NCBI GenBank assembly: GCA_963920525.1
Contig: OY986437.1
Coordinates: forward strand, 98,071,462-98,135,461
Length of the DNA: 64,000 bases
Origin: Dichetophora obliterata
Lineage: Eukaryota > Arthropoda > Insecta > Diptera > Sciomyzidae
Direction: 5' to 3'
Below the pieces are notes generated by a model that did not search any database, was not told the DNA's origin, and worked only from the letters and a program-made list of their open reading frames with translations. Shown here piece after piece: positions 54,658 to 64,000 of this stretch. The position numbers and the translations under genes are program-made. Positions within the stretch are counted from its first letter, which is position 1. Each line of letters starts with the position of its first letter.

Positions 54658-55902
54658 TAACGCCGTAGATAGGTATTTCATGAGGGGGGTTTACTGAAGC
54701 AAAAAAAATGTTTTTTTCATTTCCATAGGGATTTCTGATAGCCTAAGATATTTTTAAATTTATTAACCGTTTTCAACAGTCAATGTGAAAAGAGTTAATG
54801 AAATTTTATTTATTTTAAGGGTTCAGTCGAAAAATAGGCAATATTCATGAATGTTTTTTTAAAAAAGTAAATACTATAGGTACTTTAAACTTTTCAGGTA
54901 TATTAATAGTACTTTGAAGATAATTGTATAAAATGTTCAGATTATTTATTCAATTATCTAAAGCAGGACAAGGGGCGACGTGCGCCAGTGCGCAAAACAC
55001 GAACCGAGCTGGCGACCTATCCACAGGTCGCAAGAATTATCTGAAACCGAAAAACCAAAAATGTTCCTGTTTAGTAAAAGTGTGATTTTGGAGTAAACCA
55101 TTTTTATTGAAATTGATAAAATAATAACAAAATAACGGCGTTTTAAAAATTGTTTGTTATTTTTGCTTAAAATTTTCGTTACATTTTTATTGATAAATAA
55201 TCTAATATGCAATGTATTTGGAAGATTGTTGGTAAGATTATGGTTCGTGGACAATTTAATAACGCGTTAAAAAAAACATAATGATTCGTTAAAAATTGAC
55301 TGAGTTATGAGAGTTGCCAGCTCGCAAGCGAAGTTTTCCAGAAAATGCGTTTTAAGTTTTAAGTAAAGTCCTTCTGTGACGCGGTCGACTCGGAGCCTTA
55401 TAACTTTTGAACCATTATGAATTCAAATTTGAAGTTTTAGTATGATATTCTACACAGTTATAGCTAACGAAAAAGACAAACAAAAGTTTATGAGCCGACT
55501 TACCACCCAGTAGGGGAAGTAATCAGTACTGAACTAATTATATAATGATTACTTGGTAATGGGAGGTAGTTTCCTGCTGGATTGCAACACACACAAATAA
55601 GGCATTATTTTAACATGAGCTTGTCATAGGCTATAATGTGTGATGCTTACAAGCAGCATTACTCATAAGTCAGAAGTGAACTAATTACATCCAGTATTAC
55701 CAATAAGTCAGAGTATTACTAGTTACCACCTGCATTACCTATAATTCAGAGGTCAACTACTAGCCACCTGCATTACCTATAATTCAGAGGTCAACTACTA
55801 GCCACCAGCATTATCCATAATTCAATATATGTATAAAAATATTCTGGATTGCTAAGGGGGGATTTGAGCCCCGTAAACCCCTCCCCCTTATCTACAGCGT
55901 TG
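54658..55902. mobile_element. Non-autonomous hAT-like element with 8-bp duplication
   Basis: A perfect 8-bp duplication GTAATAAC at 54650-54657 and 55903-55910 brackets termini TAACGCCGTAGATA and (complement) CAACGCTGTAGATA. Inside 55495-55830 are direct repeats of CTGCATTACCTATAATTCAGAGGTCAACTACTAGCCAC-type units and inverted GTAATG/CATTAC words. 54960-55060 is a GC-rich patch of unknown origin (GGGGCGACGTGCGCCAG). No transposase. Confidence 0.9.
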
Positions 55903-55910
55903 GTAATAAC

Positions 55911-56544
55911 TCTCATACGGTCGAAACTAAAAATGGAATAGTTTTTATGTTTAAACATGCACGCTTTGATTTTGTTGTTTGTGTGTTTACAGGGTCACAT
56001 TATTCATAGACGAACAGTGTCTCATCGTATAATTAATATTCACTGATTTATCGTCCCGATTTCACTTCTTTATTGTTTTCAGCTATGGAGCTCAGGAAAA
56101 AAACTATTTAATAAAAATGGATCTTGTGTCAGTAATTTTAAATAAAATTAAGCTACTAACTTATCGCGACGTATTTTTATTTTTTATTAATTTAGCGAAA
56201 ATTAGCCGCCTTACAATCTCGTGAAAATTACACGAACTTGGAATCACTTAAAAATTTATTACAATGATAATAAAGACTTTTTTCCAGTAGTTTCAACAAA
56301 ATGCATCTCTTAAAACAAAAAAAAAATAGATTTTTGGAGTATGCCATAATGTTTGTATGAGTGAGAAATATGCATCTTTTTAGCAGATTTGTAATGTTTT
56401 GTCATTTTTCGCACACAGTTTTGATCAATTTTGAAACTGATATACATATAAAAAGAAAGTATAACTTAATACCTTTCCAACAAGATCAATTTAACGCAAA
56501 TCCAATGAAAAAATGCAAAAAATTCAATGTTTGGAAGTCAATAA
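55911..56544. other. Unassigned interval
   Basis: AT-rich DNA without recognised genes or repeats. The 69-codon plus frame at 56361-56570 has no domain. Confidence 0.4.
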
Positions 56545-57045
56545 GGGCCAATTTTTCAGTGCTGGTTTAAACCAGTTAACAAAAGTTTAGTTAATCGTAG
56601 ATTAAAGTTAACCAGAGTTTAACTACACAATCACTTTTTCAGTGCTTGGTTAAGTAACCAGCACTTTTGTGTTTATTGATATGGCAGCACTATTAAAACA
56701 AAAAAACAATGAGTAAAAGAAGAACCTGCAATTTTTCAATTAAGAATATTGAATTTTTGTTAGCAACAATCAACAAATCGTCGCTGCGCCTACCAAAATG
56801 GTAGTGCTTTAAAAAAACAACAAATTTTTAAAACAGAAAGAAGACCGAAACAGTCCTCAGCAATTACAGCTTTGCTCAGTGTGAATTTATTTTATGAAGT
56901 AAACAAATCATTTGTCAAGATCGAACGGTAAGTTAACAAAAGTTTAACCAATGAATATTGAGCGGTTAACCTTAGTTAAAACTTTTGGTAATATTCACCA
57001 AAAAAACCTATTTCTTGGTTTAAACTTGCACTGAAAAATTGGCCC
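56545..57045. mobile_element. PIF/Harbinger-like MITE
   Basis: GGGCCAATTTTTCAGTGC and its inverse GCACTGAAAAATTGGCCC are perfect 18-bp termini, flanked by TAA on both sides (56542-56544, 57046-57048). A 3-bp TWA duplication is the hallmark of PIF/Harbinger. Subterminal (A)GTTAACC/GGTTTAA words repeat in both orientations; no transposase. Confidence 0.88.
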
Positions 57046-57342
57046 TAAGAGTTATAGTAATACATAATTTTAAAAATTTTGTATGTCAGATGTTGGTATA
57101 AAAAATTAATTTAACTAATAAATCAAAAATTTGGGTATGTTTTCTGTGAAAAATAGAAGTTACAAGCAAAAAACATGTTTTTTAACAAAAAGGACCTTCA
57201 GGAGAATCAAAAAGGCACCGATAAGTTTTCTTCACCGATAAATTTGAAAAAAGTATGCAGAAACTGTTATGAGTTGCTCGAACAGCTGATTATTTTTGTT
57301 CTTCATACAAAATCAAGACGGTCTAATATGAATATATATATA

Positions 57343-57592
57343 CAGTGCACTCGCGACAACGTGATCTCTGCATGACGTGAACACTTTTCTTTTGCATTGA
57401 GTTTTTATTTTATTAGTTTTGGAATGAGTTTTTTATATAAATCTTTCTTTGGTTTCTGCAGAAAAGTAAGTTTTAATCTAGACATATTGCATAAGTAGGC
57501 CGAAATGATGATAAAAAGGATAATTTTGCACCAAATTTTGGCATTCGCAAACGTGAAGTCTCTTGGTTTTTTATTAGTTCGCGAGTGCACTG
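57343..57592. mobile_element. Tc1/mariner (pogo-like) MITE
   Basis: CAGTGCACTCGCGA and TCGCGAGTGCACTG are perfect 14-bp inverted termini with TA on both sides (57341-57342, 57593-57594). 250 bp, AT-rich interior, no transposase. CAGTG-type ends with a TA duplication fit pogo/Tigger-like elements. Confidence 0.85.
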
Positions 57593-57599
57593 TATATAC

Positions 57600-58384
57600 A
57601 TAAAATAAAGATAAAGAAGAAAAACAGCAGCTTAAACTAAATATGTGACGTGATACATAAAAAACAAAACAAACGTTTATATGTATGTGTGTATTAATTA
57701 AAATTAAGTAAGAATCTCTATCTCTGAAATTAAAGAGAACAACAAACTTATATCAAAACAAATATATCAAAAAAACCACTGACACTCACACATAAAAGTA
57801 CGCTTTTTCGAATTAAACAGGTGAAAAATAGAAACTATTGCGAAAATTTGTTAAATTAACGGTTCAGTAATTTATGAAACACGGCTGCAAATTAATGCAA
57901 GCAAGGTGTTAAAACCGAGGGTTGGCTTAAACCAATTAGCTAATTTATTCAAATTTTAAATAAAATAACACATTTAACTATGCAATCCATTTCTCTTTAT
58001 TGCCAATTATTTTTATGTTTCATTTTAATAGAGGTACGGTATTTTTTAATAGATATTAAATATCGAATTTAAATAATTAGCATATAATGTTATTGCACAA
58101 TAAAAACAGTTTAATATGTAAGGAAAAACTTCAATGGATTTGGGACCAGCTTAAAATTGCACGACGATAAGCTGTGGCCAACTGATGTAAAAAAAAAAAT
58201 ATAATGCGGTTGGAATTTTACTTCTTAATCCACTTAACAATAATTTTGAATGAATCAAGTTGTTTGGTATTTATTTTTAAAACTGTAAAATATTAATTAT
58301 ATTCAATTGAATTTTATTTATATAAGTAAAAATGTCATAAGGGACATCATTTTATGATGTCTTAGGGGCAAGCTTCCTCAACAC
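57600..58384. other. Unassigned AT-rich interval
   Basis: No gene or TE domain. A perfect 19-bp palindrome GACATCATTTTATGATGTC lies at about 58344-58362, just below the ORF at 58385; it could be a small terminator-like or MITE remnant. Confidence 0.4.
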
Positions 58385-58621
58385 TTATTGTTGTAACGCT
58401 TCTTTTTCTATCCTACGGCCATAACATAACATAACTGAAAGGCGATTGAGGGGTATAACTTTTGCAATTTCTCTTAAATTTATTTTTTCGTCCGCATTCT
58501 TTACAAATTTCTTTTTAAGTGCTGACTCACACACCATTGCACTAGCTTTAGCAATAAACTCTTTTTCAACACTTTTTTCCCTTTTCTTAAATTCAGCCTT
58601 AAGCGTCTTTTTAGGCGTACA
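58385..58621 (-). pseudogene. Unidentified 78-codon ORF remnant
   Basis: Minus-strand frame without an initial ATG: TPKKTLKAEFKKREKSVEKE, FIAKASAMVCESALKKKF, VKNADEKINLREIAKVIPLN, RLSVMLCYGRRIEKEALQQ and a stop. It is lysine/glutamate-rich, apparently helical, and uses codons in a coding-like way over its whole length in otherwise AT-rich DNA. No splice acceptor is evident at the 5' edge, where TAA closes the frame. It may be an exon fragment of a host gene on the minus strand or a piece of an unknown transposon protein. I do not recognise it. Confidence 0.35.
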
Positions 58622-59689
58622 TTAAAAATATTTTAGACCGTAAGTGTTTTTTTTTTATTGCTTTTAGATTATATGAGTTTTTCTTATTCAATTGTTTCAG
58701 AAATTAAAAGCAGTTATACCATTATCTATAAGGAAAATTGCTCGTGTATTGAAATTAGGGAGTCGACCCTTAGGGCACTTTATTCAACATTTCTTCACAA
58801 AATTCTTGATAAATTTATTTCGATGAATACGTATATTGCAGGAATTTCACTTTAACATTAGCCTAAAATTTTTGGAATACCTGAAATGGGATTACAGTTT
58901 TACTGTTTTTAACAACTTTTTAAATGCAAAGCCCTTGCATTTTTTTGAAAACGCAAAAAACCAAATTTAATAAATGACGTGTTATCTAATCTTACCGTAA
59001 TATAATGCAGATGTACCTTCTAATCAATAAATCAGCAAAATTTTTGTTACAAATGTGACATGCATCCTTAGGGACACTGCTTCCTGGAGACATTCTATAG
59101 ATCCAATTAGGCTTCTTCTAAGCCTTATAAAGAAAAGCTTTCAAGAAGCATTCTCATAAACCCCTTCTCAAAAACATTCAAATAGCATTTAATTTCAATT
59201 ATTTTTTTCAGGTATTTTTTCATTTTCCGTGGGATTTTTCAAACCTCCAACAAAACGCAACCACTTTCTACTTCAAACACCAAAATGCCATGAAAATCAG
59301 GAAAAGGATACTTTAAGTCGATTTTTTTTAAAACTCCCAACAAAACCCAAACACTTCTCATTTCCAACACTAAAATCGCGAGAAAATCGGGAAAAGAGGC
59401 ATTTTCCGTGAGATTTTTAACTTCTCCTTAAAAACACCTACTTGAATCCTTCTATTTAAGGGCTCAAAGAAATATTCCATTGAAAAAATTCTGGAAGCAC
59501 TTCTAGAGAATACTAAGGAAAGGATTCCTCCCAATGACATGCATATGTTAATAGAATGCCTTCTGGGTATGAAAGTGGAAATGATGGAATTCAAGACTTT
59601 CCCTTCCACTTAACCTCCTTTGGTAGCACTTTTTTGCTGGGAAGTATCTGGTAGCACTTCAACAAAACAAAAACAAGTCAACTAATCAT
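58622..59689. other. Unassigned interval with a two-copy repeat
   Basis: 59224-59420 holds two copies of a roughly 105-bp unit (CAACAAAACGCAACCACTT / CAACAAAACCCAAACACTT followed by AAATGCCATGAAAATC / AAATCGCGAGAAAATC). The plus-strand frame at 59229-59411 is a product of that repeat. The rest is unassigned. Confidence 0.45.
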
Positions 59690-60070
59690 CGATATTCGTT
59701 TTATTCTGACAATCTTCATTACAAGCAATACACATATTCCAACGCTTCCAATGTGCAATTCAAAAGCTTCAAAACACTTTTCATAGGCCGATTTTGGAGT
59801 CATCTTTAACTTCTTCTGTAAATTTTTCGACTCAAAAAGCTTTTCGCGAAGTGGTACTCCACAACTCTGGCCTTTTGCGACGAACATTTTCCCTCAAACA
59901 CTTTAATAGCCCACTTCTTCTTATTTACTGTCTTGTATGTAGGAAGAAATTCGAAGAAAACCACACAACGGCAATCAATTAAAATGGTCAACAAAACCTT
60001 TCTTTTGAATCGACTCTGTCCTTTTGGTTTTTTTGCTTTTTGGCTCGTCAGAAAGCGCCAATCCAATAAT
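59690..60070 (-). pseudogene. Mariner (irritans-like) transposase relic, internally deleted
   Basis: The minus frame from 60066 reads AKKPKGQSRFKRKVLLTILI, DCRCVVFFEFLPTYKTVNKK, the central part of a mariner transposase including the first catalytic Asp region (IDCRCVVFFEFLP corresponds to the FDxxGVVHxEFLP block). It then jumps to foreign-looking sequence and, at 59790-59690, to the C-terminal block PKSAYEKCFEAF and (shifted frame) HWKRWNMCIACNEDCQNK. The second and third Asp blocks are missing. Dead copy. Confidence 0.75.
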
Positions 60071-60110
60071 TGTTGGTTAGTTTCTATGTCATATTACTTA
60101 ACCCATAACT

Positions 60111-60690
60111 GTAGCTCGTTCCTGTAACAAAATCGACAAGTTACCGATTTGTGTGACATCATGCATTATCGATCCCTAGTTACCGATTTCGTGACATCTT
60201 ATGTTTCTGCACGTTAAAATCAGTAAATATTCGGTCCGTGATGAAAAAGAACAAAAATCGAGAAGAAACGTTGCAAAATTGAGCCAAATGACAAGCAGCT
60301 GTTTACTGGCATTTATTTTATTTTATGTACGCTAAAATTTTAAAACAAAAAGGTGATGGTCTGGTTATTCAAAAGTGATTATATGATGTGTAAGACAATG
60401 CAATATGTACTATTGAGGTGTAATTATGTTTACGAAAATATTCAACAATAATTAATGTTAATAGTTTGACACCAAGTGATGTTTAACAAAAACTTAGGAA
60501 ATATTTGTAACCGGGTACTTTTGCATTGCTCTTACATATATTTTGTTTGTTGAAAACTAAAATGCTTTAACACAAACAAAAATATTATAATCAGTAAAAA
60601 ATGTAACTTAAGCGAAAGTACCCGTTTTAGAATATAAATTGCGAGTACTTGTTATTTCGTATATACACAACATTACTGTCACTCCGAGCT
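60111..60690. mobile_element. Partial copy of the 36.9-kb GTAGCTCGTTC element
   Basis: It starts with GTAGCTCGTTCCTGTAAC and matches the reverse complement of 36894-37767 from that end (TTATCGATCCCTAGTTACCG, GATGAAAAAGAACA, GACAAGCAGCTG, AAAGTACCCGTTTTAGAATA, ACAACATTACTGTCA). It breaks off at about 60690 before the opposite terminus. Confidence 0.85.
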
Positions 60691-60699
60691 GTTAAAGAA

Positions 60700-61135
60700 T
60701 GCATTCAAGTTGATTTTATTTACAAAAAAGTGAATCAGTGAATAACGAAATAAGAATGCATTCAATGAATGCAAAATTGTTTTAAAAATAAAATTTTTAA
60801 TTCACATTCATTTTTAAAAAAAATTAGTTATTATTCATTTCAATTATTTATTTTCATTATTCAGAATACCGAATCCCTTTTTTTTATTCATTTGAATGAT
60901 ATTCACAAAAGATGTAATTCACAAAGAATTTCAGAATTTTCAATTATTCATTTTTTATTCGTTATTCATTTTTTATTCAGTATTCATTTGTTATTCATTA
61001 TTCATTTTTTATTCATTATTCACTTGTTTTTCATTATTCGGTTTTTATTCATTATTCGGTTTTTATTCATTATTCATTTTTTATTCATTATTCAATTGTT
61101 ATTCATTATTCATTTTTTTTCATTATTCATTTGAT
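60700..61135. repeat. TTATTCATTATTCATTTTT-type minisatellite
   Basis: Irregular tandem repeats of TTATTCA with T-rich spacers, most regular at 60935-61130. Two overlapping plus-strand frames of more than 120 codons here (repeated HFLFII/YSLFIF) are repeat artefacts. Confidence 0.95.
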
Positions 61136-61181
61136 ATTAGGACTCAAATAAGTAAAAAATTAATAATAAATAACAAATTAA

Positions 61182-62505
61182 TCTATATATATAAAATGGA
61201 ATGTGTGTTTGTTTATTTGTTTGTTTGTTTGTACCTTATAGGAGACCAAACCTCTGGACCGATCTTCCTGACATTTTCACAGCTTTTAACTAGGACTCTG
61301 GCATGATTAATAGGGTACTTTTTTCGACCACGCCCACTTTTACGCTCACTTTTTTAAAATTATGTAATTGCTCCCATATAGTTTTTAACAGATTTACTTC
61401 ATATTGTATACACATTATACTCCATTATACACATTATACTCAAATAAACATTTCTTACGCCACGCCCCCTTTAACGACCCTTTTCACGCCAAATTTAAGT
61501 TTTAAACTTTTTGTTCTCTGTACAAATTTGTTCCTTCCAACGGATTATTTTTTATTTGGTAGTGTATTGCTCTTAATACTGTTAACGTCGCCATATTACT
61601 ATGAACCACGCCCACTTCACCGCCCCCTTTTTTTAATTCAGATACTTACTTATACCACTAACAATGTTTGCTATACAAAATACTTTTTTTTGTAATATGT
61701 ATTTACCTAAAGTCTTATATACTTATTATCTACAGGTAAGGTAGCCATAGATTTTTTTATTACCAAATCCCCCTTTTTCGCCCCATTTTACTTTAATTAT
61801 AATTAATCTGCTTTCAATATGGTATAAATTTGGTGTTTTTAAAAAGTGTTGATGCACAAAAACATTCTGAACTAATTTTTTTATTATAATTTTTTTTTTT
61901 AATTATTATCAACACAATTAAAATGAGAACCCTTAATATTTGTTTGTTTGTTTGTTCGTATGATATGCGCTGCCAAACCGCTTATCCGATTTTGATGGGG
62001 TTTTTTGCAAAATGTTCAGAAAAGTCCCAGGCTTCAAGAAAAGTTGTGATTAGACAAAGGGGAGGTGCCACGCCCATACAAAACAAAACTTTAAATCCTC
62101 ATTTCTCAGGCAATGGTAGCCGTATGGTGATTATATTTGGTTCGTATGGTGTTGGTATCAAAAGAAGTCGCTTCATATTAAAAGTGAGCGAAGCCACGCC
62201 CCTTTCTAGAAGAAGAAAAGACCTTCTTATCATGGCCGCAGCTGCAATATTTGAAAGTTACTACCGGCTTAAGCCCCATTTTCGATTTCGGCACATATTT
62301 TTATTAGATTTAAGGCAATAAAAAAGGGGGTGAGGGGCCCCGAACTGCAATTTTGTGACCTAATTTCTTCATAAAAGCCCCAAACTTAGTTCGGCCTCCC
62401 ATTTTTTATTGCCAAAAATCTAATAAAAATATGTGCCGAAATCGAAAATGGGGCTTAGGCCGGTAGCAGCTTTCAAAACTTCCAGCTACGGCCATGCTTC
62501 TTTTA
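61182..62505 (+). mobile_element. Helitron-like segment with 5' end only
   Basis: Starts TCTATATATATAAAATGG after an A, then GTTTGTTTATTTGTTTG and ACCGATCTTCC-like text, as in other Helitron starts here. 61915-62010 resembles another 5' region (TTTGTTTGTTTG then TTATCCGATTTTGATGGGG). CCACGCCCACTTT words recur. No CTAG end appears before the next Helitron begins at 62506. No Rep/helicase. Confidence 0.65.
62231..62495. repeat. Inverted repeat, arms about 95 bp
   Basis: CATGGCCGCAGCTGC...CCGGCTTAAGCCCCATTTTCGATTT at 62231-62325 is inverted at 62401-62495, around a 75-bp loop that includes GGGGCCCC-like sequence. Arms differ at several positions. It lies immediately before the Helitron start at 62506. 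Confidence 0.85.
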
Positions 62506-63928
62506 TCTAATATATAAAAATGAGTGTTTGTTTGTTCGTTCGCTATGCGCTGCAATACCGTTCATCCGATTGCGATAAAACTTTGTCAACTTATTGCTTG
62601 CTCTTACGCGAACAAAACAGGCATATTTAAAATTTGCCACACCCCCTTTTACCGGCCACAAATTAATAAAAATGCTATATTTGAGACAGTTTTTGTCGTA
62701 TTAAACTTAAATTTGGTAATTAATATTGTATGATAACTATTGGTAACAATACTTAAAATGGGCGTGGTCCCACTATAGCTACGCCTACTTTTAAGAAAAG
62801 ATAAAGGGACTTTGAAATTACTGGTTCGATCGAGCTAAAATTTTGACAGTGGATTTAAGAAAAATTGCCACACCCCCTTTTACCGCCCACAAATATATAA
62901 AAAATTCGCGTTATCAAATTGCTTTGGAGTTATGGGTCGCACAGCCTCGAAATTCGATATTCAACCACAATTTACGCATGTCGTTCCACTGATGGCATTT
63001 TATGGGAGTTAAACAAAGGGGAGTGGAACCTCCGATACAACCAAAACTTGCGATATCGAATAGTTTTAGAGTTACAGGTGATACAGCATCGGAATTCAGT
63101 ATTCCACATCAATTTATGCATGCAGTTTCATTAATAACATTTTATGGGCGCAGGAAACGGTGGTGTTTCACCTCCCCCCATGCAATAAAAATTTGTGCTA
63201 TTGAATAGCTTTGAAGTTATAGATCGCACAGCATCAAAATTCAGTAATCGACCTAAATTTTCACAAGCTTTAAAATTATGGGTAACACAGCGTCAGAATT
63301 CAGTATTCGAACTCAATTCATACATGCAGTTTCATTAATAACATTTTATGGGCGTAGGAAAAGAGGGACTGGCATCTCCCATATATCCCAGGTTTGTGCT
63401 ATCGAATAGCTTTGGAATTATAGGTCGCACAGCGTCGGAATTCAATATTCGATCCGAATTTACACATGCACTTTCATTGGTAACATTTTTTGGGCGTTGG
63501 ACAAAGGGGAGAGTGACACCTCCCATACAACCCAAATTTGCGATATCGAATAGCTTCTTAGTTATTTGTCGCACAACTTCGGAACTAAGTATTCGACCTA
63601 AATGTGCACATGCCATTTCATTGATTTAATTTTATGGGCGTTCGCCAAGGGACCTCTTATTTGACCCAAATTTGCGATATCGAATTGCTTTGGAGTTATG
63701 GTTCGCACAGCGTCGGAATTCCGTATTCGACCTTAATTTACACATTCAGCTTCATTGATCACATATAATGGGCGTTGGTCAAAAGGGGGCGTTGCACTTC
63801 CCATACAACCCAAATTTGGGATATCTAGCAGCTTTGGATTTATAGGTCGCACAGCATCGAAATTCAGTATTCGACCTCAATTTGCACATACAAGGGAGGG
63901 TGGCAGCAACGCGCCGGGTCTCAGCTAG
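62506..63928 (+). mobile_element. Non-autonomous Helitron with a satellite array
   Basis: Starts TCTAATATATAAAAATGAGT after an A and ends GCGCCGGGTCTCAGCTAG before a T, matching the Helitron ends at 42785-44818. The first 350 bp resemble the 43196 Helitron (GCCACACCCCCTTTTACCG, TTTAAGAAAA, GAGCTAAAATTTTG). The rest is a 143-bp tandem array. Confidence 0.85.
62905..63900 (+). repeat. 143-bp tandem repeats, about seven to eight units
   Basis: Same unit as at 43640-44780 (GATATCGAATAGCTTTGGAG, GGTCGCACAGCGTCGGAATT, ACATTTTATGGGCGT). The GTATTCGACC-type word recurs near 62953, 63095, 63240, 63300, 63444, 63588, 63722 and 63866. One unit near 63250-63300 is truncated. Confidence 0.9.
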
Positions 63929-64000
63929 TAATGAATAAAAAAAGAATAATGAATATCAAATGAATAATGAATAACAAAATAATAATGAAAAAAATTAATA
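63929..64000. repeat. AATGAATAA-type minisatellite, inverted relative to 60700-61135
   Basis: The sequence is the reverse complement of the 60.7-61.1 kb repeat, including the shared phrase TTCATTATTCATTTGATATT (61117 onward; inverted at about 63946-63965). It runs off the window edge. Confidence 0.9.

Noticed and set aside
60769..61306. Two overlapping ORFs over 120 codons, one with repeated HFLFII motifs suggesting membrane segments
   Set aside because: They are translations of the TTATTCAT minisatellite; the same DNA is open in two frames and has no unique sequence.
62919..63629. ORFs in the Helitron array (both strands)
   Set aside because: Repeat-derived; the same peptide recurs per unit (SNSFxVIxRTASEF) and strands mirror one another.

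Overview
This window is AT-rich, repeat-dense eukaryotic DNA from an insect. A cyclorrhaphous fly such as a tephritid is my best guess, by inference only: mariner and Tc3-like relics, a Ty3/Gypsy CsRn1-type element, LINEs with GVPQGS-type reverse transcriptases, short-repeat-laden Helitrons and a GT-AG host gene with small exons all fit, but no species-specific gene was recognised. There are no bacterial operons, no CRISPR array and no rRNA. Nearly every long open frame belongs to a transposable element (TE); most other ORFs are chance frames.

The one good host-gene signal is a pair of plus-strand coding exons, at 38410-38521 and 54037-54112. Their splice sites, phases and frames agree, so they look like the last two coding exons of a gene whose roughly 15.5 kb intron is filled with TEs. 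A possible upstream exon (5481-5532) has a compatible phase but weak support. The encoded tail is Ser/Lys/Arg-rich and I do not recognise it. Much of the window is therefore probably intron.

Layout. 0-7.5 kb: an AAT microsatellite, palindromic and inverted repeats around a hAT-like element, and a mariner-family relic. 7.7-10.6 kb: a decayed LINE. 10.8-13.1 kb: an internally deleted CsRn1-type LTR element with direct repeats CGTT. 13.9-21.3 kb: a CR1-like LINE on the minus strand, split by a young 5.6 kb LTR element (direct repeats AAAC) that keeps gag, protease and integrase but has lost reverse transcriptase and RNase H. 21.3-25.1 kb: hAT, LINE and mariner fragments. 26.1-31.1 kb: a nearly intact CsRn1-type LTR element (direct repeats ACGC, LTRs differing by one 5-bp indel). 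31.3-33.0 kb: a hAT element with an 8-bp duplication and an intron that contains a near-perfect hairpin. 34-38 kb: several inverted-repeat elements. 38.7 kb: a perfect 68-bp palindrome. 39.8-41.9 kb: another hAT-like element. 42.8-44.8 kb: a Helitron with about nine 143-bp tandem repeats. 45.0-52.3 kb: Tc3-like and several LINE fragments with nested insertions. 52.4-57.6 kb: non-autonomous hAT, SINE/MITE-like, PIF/Harbinger-like and pogo-like elements around the last exon. 58-64 kb: a short unidentified ORF, a mariner relic, a second copy of the 36.9-kb repeat family, and Helitrons set between inverted TTATTCAT-type minisatellites.

The TE genes do not work together as a system; each cluster is the replication machinery of one element. 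The most interesting points are the reverse-transcriptase-less LTR element, the hairpin inside the hAT intron, the Helitron satellite arrays, and the host exons embedded among the insertions. I found no convincing new defence or metabolic system.
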